Below the pieces are notes generated by a model, which ran no database searches, was not told where the DNA came from, and saw only the letters and a program-made list of their open reading frames with translations. The translations under genes were made by a program, and so were the position numbers. A DNA stretch of 64,000 nucleotides from Siccirubricoccus deserti (GTDB taxonomy: Bacteria > Pseudomonadota > Alphaproteobacteria > Acetobacterales > Acetobacteraceae): NCBI RefSeq assembly GCF_014283215.1, contig NZ_JACOMF010000007.1, forward strand, positions 62,001 through 126,000, read 5' to 3'. Positions 35,662 to 43,187 of the stretch are shown here, piece after piece (positions within the stretch are counted from its first letter, which is position 1; every line of letters starts with the position of its first letter).

Positions 35662-36438
35662 TCAGACGTAAAGCTGAGCCCTACGGTAGGCTCCTTCCTT
35701 GTATGCCAGCATATCAAGTGAGGTGAGCTCAACCCGATAACCCGCTGCGCTGAGACGCTCCGCCATTTCTATCTTGCCGGACCGCTGAATGTTCGCGTGC
35801 TCCACCAGCACCAGTTGCGGTGCAAGGGCCTCCAGGTCAATCGTTTTCAGGATTTCCAGGTCGTAACCCTCGGCATCGATCTTCAGGACGTCCACGGGCT
35901 GCCCCTTTGTGCTCCTAAGGAGTGTCTCGAACGAGATGATGGGGACCTGCCGTTCGACGATGTGGCTCTCCAGTCCGGAATGCCATTGCCGGCCTTTCAG
36001 GAGGACGTCCCGGCTGAATGACGAATGCAGGGACATCGACAGGGAATTCGGTGTGGACATATCGATGCTGTAGATGACGCCGACGCTGTCAATCTTGCCG
36101 ACGGCCGCCTCAATAAGCGTGACATCCGGGTATGGCGCGTAATTATCCTTTAGCTTCGCGAAAGCCTCTGGGATAGGCTCGACCATGATGCCGCGCCAGC
36201 CGAAGTCGCGGATAAAGGGGAAAATGGGATCGTGGGTCACCCCGTCATTTGCCCCGATTCCGATGAAGAACGGCCGCGGCGTGGTCAGCATTAGATGTGC
36301 GGCCAGTGTGGCGAAGCTCAGTTCTATCACTTGGTCTCGCGAGGAGAGCAGATGGGGCGGTCTCCATTTGAGCGAGTAGCCACGCCGCCCAAGTTGCGTG
36401 TTCAACAGTGTGCGCATCCGGTGCATGATACCAGACAT
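35662..36438 (-). CDS. FkbM family methyltransferase
   Basis: 258 residues from ATG 36438, chosen because GAGGTGAGG sits 6 bp upstream; an earlier ATG at 36540 lacks this. FkbM core: PFFIGIGANDGVTHDPIFPF (SAM motif I), GIMVEPIPEAFAKLKDNY, ISFETLL and VDVLKIDAEGYDLEILKTI, LVEHANIQ. FkbM enzymes O-methylate sugars, polyketides or other small molecules. Base composition is clearly less GC-rich than neighbours, with more AT-ended codons. It sits between IS5 remnants and a palindromic element, so horizontal acquisition is likely. Confidence 0.88.
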   Translation of the reverse strand: MSGIMHRMRTLLNTQLGRRGYSLKWRPPHLLSSRDQVIELSFATLAAHLMLTTPRPFFIGIGANDGVTHDPIFPFIRDFGWRGIMVEPIPEAFAKLKDNYAPYPDVTLIEAAVGKIDSVGVIYSIDMSTPNSLSMSLHSSFSRDVLLKGRQWHSGLESHIVERQVPIISFETLLRSTKGQPVDVLKIDAEGYDLEILKTIDLEALAPQLVLVEHANIQRSGKIEMAERLSAAGYRVELTSLDMLAYKEGAYRRAQLYV

Positions 36439-36579
36439 ATAGAGCCTCACCTCATCATGTCTGGAGTATAACGTCCAAAAAAGAAGATGGCAAGCGGGTA
36501 AAGAGCGAAACGAAAGTACTGGGACGCAGAAGCTGTTCACTCTGGCGCGTTAGATGCCGCAGCACCGGGATACTCCGAC

Positions 36580-36709
36580 TCTGAGCTCGACTTTGGCCAA
36601 TTCTCGAAGAGACTCTAATAATTTCAAGGCCTTATTCTGAACGAGGCAATGCAATCTAAGTCACTGACCTTGCAGCCTTTTCCCGAAATTGGCCAAAGTC
36701 GAGCTGAGA
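36580..36709. repeat. 130-bp palindromic-end element (MITE-like)
   Basis: Near-perfect 23-bp inverted termini at 36580-36602 and 36687-36709 (22 of 23 bases), sharing the core AGCTCGACTTTGGCCAATT. The 84-bp AT-richer interior shows no coding sense. The right terminus runs into the left end of an IS5 remnant (from about 36705). Layout fits a MITE or solo ends of a lost element; a long RNA hairpin is the other reading. Confidence 0.6.
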
Positions 36710-36746
36710 GCCCGTCCGGAAAGAAGTTCGTTCTATTGAGCCTGAT

Positions 36747-37105
36747 GTGATTCGGTCGCGGGCGCCTGGATGGGAGGTGCCGCACGTGGAAGCCGGCACA
36801 CCGCCTGCCTGTGACCGGCGCGGGCTGCGCTATCCCAGTGACCTGACGGACGCCGAATGGGAGCAGATCGCGCCGCTGATCCGGCCCACCAAGTGCGGCG
36901 GGCGTCCCCGGACGGCGGATGTGTGGGAGATGCTGAACGCCATCTTTTACGTCCTCTCGACCGGCTGTCAGTGGACGGCACTGCCGAAGGACCTGCCACC
37001 CCGGAGCACGGTTTCGGACTATCTGGACCGCCTGGACTGGGACGGCACGCTTGAGCGCATTCACCATGCGCTCTATGTTGAGGTGCACGAGCAGGCGGGA
37101 CGGCG
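36747..37105 (+). pseudogene. truncated IS5-family transposase (N-terminal half)
   Basis: Reads the N-terminal domain of IS5-type transposases: RYPSDLTDAEWEQIAPLIRP, GGRPRTADVWEMLNAIFYVL, TGCQWTALPKDLPPRSTV and LERIHHALYVEVHEQAGR, then breaks off at about 37105, before the first catalytic Asp. The IS left end (GAGCCCGTCCGGAAAG, 36708-36723) is present, the right end is gone. It is in inverted orientation to the deleted element at 35269-35598 and is about 85% alike over the shared left part. The break coincides with the start of EAL-domain sequence. Confidence 0.8.
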
Positions 37106-37622
37106 CTGGCCGCAAGCGGGCTGCCGCCGGAAGGCTGGAGCTGGAGCTGACCGAATCCCTGGCCCTCGACGCCGGCGAGGCCAACCGGTGGATGCTCGGC
37201 CGGCTGCGCGACCGCGGCATCGGCCTGGCGCTGGATGATTTCGGTACCGGCTACGGCTCCCTGGCACGGCTGCGGCGGCTGCCCTTTTCCACCCTGAAGC
37301 TCGACCGCTCCTTCATCGACAACCTGCCGGAGGATGCCGGTGACGGCGCCATCCTCCGCGCGGTGCGGGCCATGGCCAAGGCGCTGGGCCTGCGCCTGGT
37401 GGCCGAGGGGTGGAACGCACCGAGCAGCGGGATTTCCTGCAAGGCATCGGCTGCGAGGAGGCGCAGGGCTGGCTGTTCGGCCGCCCGGTGCCGGCGTCCG
37501 CGCTGCGGGCGGGCTGGCAGCAACGGCGCAGGCGGGCGGAATGCGCCGGACCGGCCATGCCGACCGCCGCCCTGCCCTGTCCGGCCGCGCAATTCCCCAC
37601 GGCGGCGCGGCCGGCCCCCTGA
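37106..37622 (+). pseudogene. EAL-domain (c-di-GMP phosphodiesterase) pseudogene, truncated and frameshifted
   Basis: Only the last two thirds of an EAL domain remain. ALAASGLPPE is followed by a missing base near 37133, then LELELTESLALDAGEANRWM, LALDDFGTGYGSLARLRRLP and LKLDRSFIDNLP. A second missing base in the G run at 37407-37410 breaks VAEG from VERTEQRDFLQGIGCEEAQG, which continues in another frame to WLFGRPVPASAL and a stop at 37622. The 5' part, including the EAL catalytic strand, was removed by the IS5 fragment that abuts it. Not functional. Confidence 0.82.
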
Positions 37623-37684
37623 GCCGGCGCGACGACCCTCAAGGGATGGATGGCATCGCCCCTGCCCTGCTCTATGGTCCCGGC

Positions 37685-37960
37685 ATGCCGCACCCGAGCC
37701 CCGCGACCATCGCCCAGGAAATCCTCGCCCGGACCGCCGCCTGCGGCGCCGGCAGATCGATCTGCCCGAGCGAGGTGGCGCGCGCCCTCGCCGGCGGCGA
37801 CGATGCCCCCTGGCAACCGCTGCTCGGCCCGGTGCGGGACGCCGCCCTGGCCCTGCAGCGGGAAGGCGCCATCGAGATCCTGCGCAAGGGCAAGCCGGTG
37901 CCGGCCGAAGCCGTGCGCGGCGTCATCCGCCTGCGCCGCAGCGCGGAGTCGCAGGCATGA
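37685..37960 (+). CDS. DUF3253 domain-containing protein
   Basis: 91 residues. TIAQEILARTAACGAGRSIC then PSEVARAL, PWQPLLGPVRDAALALQREG and IEILRKGKPV match the small winged-helix-like DUF3253 family, suggesting nucleic acid binding without proof. ATG 37685 chosen; ATG 37646 is in frame. The stop overlaps the DUF1499 start by 4 bp. It follows the EAL pseudogene directly. Confidence 0.85.
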   Translation: MPHPSPATIAQEILARTAACGAGRSICPSEVARALAGGDDAPWQPLLGPVRDAALALQREGAIEILRKGKPVPAEAVRGVIRLRRSAESQA

Positions 37961-38406
37961 GCGGGCTGATCGCCGCCCTGTTTGGCCGCGCCGGAGACAG
38001 GCTGCCACCACCGGTGCCGGTGGAATTCGGCACGCTGGTATTGCCCGGCTCGCCGAATACCTGCCTCGCCGCGCCGCCCGGGGCGCATCGCCAGGCGCAT
38101 CTCACCACGCCTCCGTTGCCGGTGGATGCCGCCACCGCCTGGCCGCTGCTGCGCACCCTGGGCGATGGCTTCCCCCGCACCACCCGCATCGCCGAATGGC
38201 CGGCGCGGCGGCAGGTGCAATGGGTGCAGCGCTCGGCGGTGGCGAACTTCCCCGACATCATCGCCGCCGAGCTGGCCTCCGGCCCGGCCGGCGCCGGGCT
38301 GTTCCTCTATTCCCGCAGCCTGTTCGGCTACTCCGACTTCGGAGTGAACCGCCGCCGGGTGGAGGCCTGGCTGGCGGCGCTGGACGCCGCCCTGCGCCGC
38401 GGCTAG
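37957..38406 (+). CDS. DUF1499 domain-containing protein
   Basis: 149 residues. Family marks: LPGSPNTCLAAP, the QWVQRSAVANFPDIIAAEL middle part and the closing LFLYSRSLFGYSDFGVNRRR then VEAWLAAL. DUF1499 proteins are small, often envelope-associated, function unknown. It has no signal peptide here. ATGA overlap with DUF3253. The TAG stop is followed by AGC and a hairpin, a pattern repeated elsewhere in the window. Confidence 0.9.
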   Translation: MSGLIAALFGRAGDRLPPPVPVEFGTLVLPGSPNTCLAAPPGAHRQAHLTTPPLPVDAATAWPLLRTLGDGFPRTTRIAEWPARRQVQWVQRSAVANFPDIIAAELASGPAGAGLFLYSRSLFGYSDFGVNRRRVEAWLAALDAALRRG

Positions 38407-38442
38407 AGCGAATCGCAGCCCAGTCAGGACTGCGATCCGCTC
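38406..38442. terminator. hairpin terminator after DUF1499
   Basis: GAGCGAATCGCAG and CTGCGATCCGCTC pair over 12 of 13 positions around an 11-nt loop, right at the TAG stop. It likely ends the DUF3253-DUF1499 transcript. Confidence 0.6.
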
Positions 38443-38455
38443 CAGCCGTTCTTTC

Positions 38456-38504
38456 AGAGCAGATCCACGCCTCCGGGCGATGCCGCCCTGCGGCGATCTG
38501 CTCT
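38456..38504. repeat. dispersed extragenic palindrome
   Basis: AGAGCAGATC and GATCTGCTCT form a perfect 10-bp outer stem with an inner GC-rich stem. Its right half, TGCGGCGATCTGCTCTA, is the reverse complement of the 17 bp starting at the SMR gene stop (3776-3792), so it is a repeated extragenic element. Confidence 0.55.
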
Positions 38505-38535
38505 AGCTCGCCCCATCCCTGCCAAGGATTCCCGC

Positions 38536-40272
38536 ATGCGCCGCCTCGGGTCCTTCCTGTCCGATGCCTGGGCCCTGGCCGCTCCCTTCTGGCGCAGCGA
38601 GGAACGCTGGCGGGCCCGGCTGCTGCTCGGCGTCGTGGTCGCGCTGAACCTCTCCCTGGTCGGGATGAGCGTGCTGCTCAGCTACTGGAACCGCGAGTTC
38701 TTCAACACCCTCCAGGAGAAGGACGCGGAGGCCTTCTGGGCGCTGCTGTTCTGGTGGCGGCAGACGGACAGCGGACCGATGCCAGGCTTCGTCTTCGTTG
38801 CCGCGCTCTACATCCTGATCGCGGTCTACCAGCTCTACCTGCGCCAGGCGCTGCAGATCCGCTGGCGCCGCTGGATGACGGAAGAGATGCTGGCCCGCTG
38901 GCTGGAGGAGCGCGCCTATTACCGTGTCGCCCTGACCGACCCCGGCACCGACAACCCGGACCAGCGCATCGCCGAGGACCTGCGCATGTTCGTCGACGAC
39001 ACGCTGGCGCTCGGCCTCGGGCTGATGCGCTCCGTCGTCACGCTGTTCAGCTTCATCCTCGTGCTCTGGGGTCTGTCCGGGCCGGCGATGGTCTTCGGCA
39101 TTTCCATCCCCGGCTACATGGTCTGGGTGGCCCTGGCCTATGCGGTGGTCGGCACCTGCCTGGCGCACCGGATCGGCCGCAGCCTGATCACGCTGAACTT
39201 CACCCAGCAGCGGGTCGAGGCGGATTTCCGCTACGCCCTGGTGCGGCTGCGCGACAACGCCGAGGGCATCGCCCTCTACGGCGGCGAGGCGGATGAGCGG
39301 CGCGGCCTGCTGCGGCGCTTCGGCGCACTGGCCGAGAATTGGTGGGCGATCATGATCGCCACCAAGCGCCTGACCTTCTTTACCGCCGGCTATACCCAGG
39401 TGGCGATCGTCTTCCCCTTCGTCGTCGCCGCGCCCGGCTTCTTCAGCGGCCGCATCCCGCTCGGCGGCCTGACCCAGACGGCGAATGCCTTCGGCGAGGT
39501 GCAGGGTGCGCTGTCCTGGATCGTCGACAACTACGCCGGGCTGACCGAGTGGCGCGCCACGGTGCATCGCATCACCGGCTTCCGCGCCGCCATCCTCCGC
39601 GCCCGCGCCGCCGGGGCCGGTGTCGAGGCCAGTGCCGAGCCGCGCCCCGATCTGGCGCTGGAGGACGTGACCCTCGCCCTGCCCGATGGCCGCGTGCTGC
39701 TGTCGGGCGCCGCCGCCAGCATCGCCCCGGGCGAGTCGGTGCTGATCGCCGGCCCCTCCGGCTCCGGCAAATCCACGCTGTTCCGCGCCATCGCCGGAAT
39801 CTGGCCCTTCGGCTCCGGGCGGGTGCGGGTGCCGAAGGGGGCTTCGGTGCTGTTCCTGCCGCAGCGGCCCTACCTGCCGCTCGGCTCGCTGCGCCGCGTG
39901 CTCTGCTACCCGCGGGATGCGGCGGAGTTCGACGATGCCACAGTGCAGGCGGCGCTGGCGGATGCCGGGCTTGGCCATCTGTCGTCGCGGCTGGATGAGG
40001 CGGATGCCTGGGACCGCCGGCTGTCGGGCGGTGAGCAGCAGCGGGTGGCGCTGGCCCGCGCCCTGCTGCTGCAGCCGGACTGGCTCTTCCTGGACGAGGC
40101 GACGGCCAGCCTGGATCCGGAGGCCGAAGCGCGGTTCTACGGCCTGCTGAAGGAACGCCTGCCCCGGACCACGCTGGTCTCCATCGCCCATCGCCCGGCC
40201 GTCGCGCAGTACCACCAGCGGGCGCTGCGGGTCCGCGACGGGCGGCTGGTGACGGGAGAGGCCGAGGTCTGA
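38536..40272 (+). CDS. SbmA/BacA-like ABC transporter, fused permease-ATPase (YddA type)
   Basis: 578 residues. N-terminal six-helix ABC_membrane_2/SbmA-BacA domain with the characteristic LSYWNREFFNTLQEKDAEAF, RWRRWMTEEMLARWL and NPDQRIAEDLRMF segments. The C-terminal ATPase has Walker A GPSGSGKSTLF (about 413-423), signature LSGGEQQRVALARALLLQ, Walker B WLFLDEATASLD and H-loop SIAHRP. Homologues import peptides or export vitamins or very-long-chain fatty acids, and direction cannot be told here. Starts ATG 38536 after CAAGGATT. Confidence 0.88.
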   Translation: MRRLGSFLSDAWALAAPFWRSEERWRARLLLGVVVALNLSLVGMSVLLSYWNREFFNTLQEKDAEAFWALLFWWRQTDSGPMPGFVFVAALYILIAVYQLYLRQALQIRWRRWMTEEMLARWLEERAYYRVALTDPGTDNPDQRIAEDLRMFVDDTLALGLGLMRSVVTLFSFILVLWGLSGPAMVFGISIPGYMVWVALAYAVVGTCLAHRIGRSLITLNFTQQRVEADFRYALVRLRDNAEGIALYGGEADERRGLLRRFGALAENWWAIMIATKRLTFFTAGYTQVAIVFPFVVAAPGFFSGRIPLGGLTQTANAFGEVQGALSWIVDNYAGLTEWRATVHRITGFRAAILRARAAGAGVEASAEPRPDLALEDVTLALPDGRVLLSGAAASIAPGESVLIAGPSGSGKSTLFRAIAGIWPFGSGRVRVPKGASVLFLPQRPYLPLGSLRRVLCYPRDAAEFDDATVQAALADAGLGHLSSRLDEADAWDRRLSGGEQQRVALARALLLQPDWLFLDEATASLDPEAEARFYGLLKERLPRTTLVSIAHRPAVAQYHQRALRVRDGRLVTGEAEV

Positions 40273-40438
40273 ACGCTCCCAGCCGGAAGCTGCTCTGCCA
40301 CCACAGGCTGCCGCGGCGCGGCGTTCTTACGTGAATGCAATCCGCTGCAGCCTGTGCGCGGCAGGCCGCGCGGAAGCGGCTATACCTGCAACCCTACAGC
40401 GCGCGGCCCGTTCAGCCGGCGCGCAAGGCGAGGTGGGC

Positions 40439-41380
40439 ATGCTGCAAAGGATCTGGGCATTGCTGCGCATCAGCGTCGAGGGCTACATCGAAGACGATGC
40501 GATGAGCCGCGGCGCCGCCATCGCCTACTACACCGTCTTCTCTATCGCCCCGCTGCTGGTCATCGCCACCGCCGTCGCCGGCCTCATCTTCGGCGAGGAT
40601 GCGGTGCATGGCGCCATTTCCGAACAGCTCCGCGACCTGCTCGGCAACACCGGCGCCGAAGCGGTGGAGGCGATGATCGCCGGCGCCGGCAACAAGACCT
40701 CCGGCACCATTGCCACCATCATCGGCCTGGTCACCCTGCTGCTGACCGCGAGCGGCGTCTTCGGCGAGTTGCAATCATCGCTCAACGCCATCTGGCGGGC
40801 CGCCCCGCCGCCCGGCGGCGTCGTCACCCGGCTGATGCGGGCGAAGCTCGCCAGCCTCGGGCTGGTGGCCGCCACCGGCTTCCTGCTGCTGGTCTCGCTG
40901 CTGGCCAGCGCCGCGCTCTCCGCCTTCGCCACCTGGGTCGGCGGGCTGGTGCCGGAGGTGATGCTGCTGCTCGGCCTGGCGAATTTCACCCTGTCCTTCC
41001 TGATGGTCGCCGCTCTGTTCGCGGCGATCTACAAGATCCTGCCGGACCGGCCGGTGGCCTGGGGCGATGTGGCGGTCGGCGCGCTGGTCACCGCCTTCCT
41101 CTTTACCCTGGGGAAGTCGCTGATCGGCTGGTACATCGGCAGCAGCAGCTTTGCCACCAGCTACGGCGCCGCCGGGGCGCTGATGGTGGTATTGCTCTGG
41201 GTCTACTACTCGGCGCAGATCTTCCTGCTCGGCGCCGAATTCACCCGTGCCTGGGCCGGGCTGCACGACCCGGCGGTGGCCCGGGTGTCGCCCCCGGCGC
41301 CGCCGCGCCAGCGGCATTCCTGGATAGTGCCGGCGGCGGTCACCGCAGTGGTGATGGCGCTGATCCGCGGCCGTCGATAG
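40439..41380 (+). CDS. YihY/virulence factor BrkB family membrane protein
   Basis: 313 residues, start ATG 40439 with GCGAGG upstream; an earlier in-frame GTG at 40331 lacks a ribosome site. Six membrane helices with family marks SRGAAIAYYTVFSIAPLLVI, GVFGELQSSLNAIWR, TSYGAAGALMVVLLWVYYSA and ILPDRPVAW. The family was once called RNase BN by mistake; its transport or structural role is unknown. Its 3' end overlaps the convergent ABC permease by 41 bp. Confidence 0.92.
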   Translation: MLQRIWALLRISVEGYIEDDAMSRGAAIAYYTVFSIAPLLVIATAVAGLIFGEDAVHGAISEQLRDLLGNTGAEAVEAMIAGAGNKTSGTIATIIGLVTLLLTASGVFGELQSSLNAIWRAAPPPGGVVTRLMRAKLASLGLVAATGFLLLVSLLASAALSAFATWVGGLVPEVMLLLGLANFTLSFLMVAALFAAIYKILPDRPVAWGDVAVGALVTAFLFTLGKSLIGWYIGSSSFATSYGAAGALMVVLLWVYYSAQIFLLGAEFTRAWAGLHDPAVARVSPPAPPRQRHSWIVPAAVTAVVMALIRGRR

Positions 41381-42152
41381 GCCGGTCGAGCGCCGCCGGC
41401 CTACCCGTGCCCCCTCCCAATACCGCCAACGCCAGCAGGGCCAGGGCGAAGGGCGCCAGCTGGGCCATCGAACCGCCGGCCGGCAGCAGCGCCTCCGCGC
41501 AGCCGCAGCCCAGGCACGCCACCAGCGTCGTCCCCGGCCGCCAGCGGCCAATGATCACGGCCGCCAGCGCCAGATAGCCGCGGCCGCTCGCGGTGCCGCC
41601 GTCCTGCTGCAACGCCAGCGCAGCCCCGGCCAACCCGCCGAGCAGCCCGCCGGCCAACATGCCCAGCGCCCGCAGGCGGGCCGGCCGCAGCCCGGCAGCG
41701 ATCGCCGCCGCGGGATCCTCCCCCGCCGCCCGCAGCGCCAGCCCCGGCGCGCTGTGGCCGAGCCCGAAGGCCAGCACCGGCACCAGCAGCAACCCGAGCC
41801 AGGTGAAGCCGCTCGGCCCCGGCCCGCCGGAGGGTAATACTGGCAGCAACGGTGCCAGCATCCCGGCGAGCCCCAGTACCAGCAGGTTAAGGCCGATGCC
41901 GGTCGCCAACGGGTCGGCCCTGCAGCGGATGGTGGCGAAGGCGGCACCCCCGGCCACCGCCAGCCCCGCCACCATCGCCGCGCCAACCCCGAGCGGCCCC
42001 GCCACCGCGGTTGCCGCCAACGCCCCGGCCAGCACCTGCCCTTCCAGCGACAGGGCGGAACTGCCGCCGCGCTCCGCCAGGATCGCCCCCAGCGCGCCCA
42101 GCAGCAGCGGCGTGGCGAGGCCGACCCCGGCCGCCAGCATCTCGCCCGCCAT
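41340..42152 (-). CDS. BMP/nucleoside-type ABC transporter permease (second subunit)
   Basis: 270 residues from ATG 42152 (MAGEMLAAGVGLATPLLLG), sharing one base with the preceding permease stop (TGATG). Polytopic, with ERGGSSALSLEGQVLAGALA and ADPLATGIGLNLLVLGLAG, the usual BPD_transp_2 (YufQ/NupQ, sugar-nucleoside) pattern. It is intact, but its partner permease is frameshifted and the ATPase degenerate, so the transporter is probably inactive. The 3' end overlaps the convergent YihY gene. Confidence 0.78.
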   Translation of the reverse strand: MAGEMLAAGVGLATPLLLGALGAILAERGGSSALSLEGQVLAGALAATAVAGPLGVGAAMVAGLAVAGGAAFATIRCRADPLATGIGLNLLVLGLAGMLAPLLPVLPSGGPGPSGFTWLGLLLVPVLAFGLGHSAPGLALRAAGEDPAAAIAAGLRPARLRALGMLAGGLLGGLAGAALALQQDGGTASGRGYLALAAVIIGRWRPGTTLVACLGCGCAEALLPAGGSMAQLAPFALALLALAVLGGGTGRPAALDRPIDGRGSAPSPLR

Positions 42153-43187
42153 CACCGCCGCAGCCCCCGCGCCGCCAGCGCGAAGAGCAGCGCCAGCGCC
42201 TCCACCAACTGCGCCAGTGCGGCGGCTACGCCGGTTTCCAGCGCCAGCTCCTGCGCCCCGGTCTCCAGCGCGGCGAAGCACAGCGCCACCGGGATGGCGG
42301 TGAGCGGGCTGGCGGCGGCGACCAGGGCGACGGCCACTGCGGTGAAGCCGAAGCCGGCAGAAAAGCCTTCGATCATGCGGAACTGCACGCCCAGCACCTC
42401 GACCGCGCCGGCCAGCCCGGCAAGGCCGCCGGCCAGTGCCATCACCGCTACCCGCTGCAGCCCGGGCGACACCCCGGCCAGGAGCGCGGCCCGCGGCGCC
42501 GCACCGAGCAGCCGCCAATGGAAGCCGGCGACGCTGCCATGCAGCACCGCCTGGGCCGCCAGCGCCACCGCCAGGGGATCGGCAGACCGATGTGCAGATC
42601 CGCATCCACGCTCACCTTGGGCAACCAGATCTTGCTCCCGAAGATCGGTGATTGCGCGGGGTCGCCCCCCGACTCGCCAAACCGCGCCCGCAGCACATGC
42701 CGACCAGCAGCAGGCCGACCGCGTTCAGCAGCAGCGTACTCAGCACCACCGGCACCCGCCGCACCGCCAGCAGCACCCCGGCCAGCCCGGACCAGGCGGC
42801 ACCGGCAGCGATGGCAAGGGCCAGCGCCGCCAACTGGTAGCGCCAGTCCCGGCCATCCGGCAGTACCACCAGCGCGATGGCGAGGCCGCCGAGGGCGATC
42901 TGCCCCTCGGCACCGAGGTTCAGCAGCCCGGCGTGGTGGCACAGCGCCACGCCGGTCGCCGCCAGCAGGTAGGGCGCTGCGCGGTTCAAGGTGATGGCGA
43001 TGCGGTAGCTGCTGCCGAAGGCGCCATCGGCCATCGTCAGGCCGGCCGCCAGCGGATCATGCCCGAACAGCGCCAGCAGCAGCCCACCCGCGAGCAGCGC
43101 CCCGGCAAGGGCGCCCAGCAGGCGCAGGGCAGCGGTAAGCCCCGGCCGGTCGCGGGTCCTGCCGCGGGCGAGCAGTGCGGCGCTCAT
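42152..43187 (-). pseudogene. BMP/nucleoside-type ABC transporter permease, frameshifted
   Basis: Start MSAALLARGRTRDRPGL at 43187. Normal BPD_transp_2 sequence runs through APYLLAATGVALCHHAGLLN, LGAEGQIALGG and LSTLLLNAVGLLLVGM (to about 42697). The text then continues only in another frame (LRARFGESGGDPAQSP ... DADLHIGLP, to about 42584) and again in a third (LAVALAAQAVLHGSVAGFHW to the stop at 42152). Two separate indels are needed and do not cancel. Either a pseudogene or two base-calling errors; the degenerate ATPase beside it favours decay. Confidence 0.78.
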
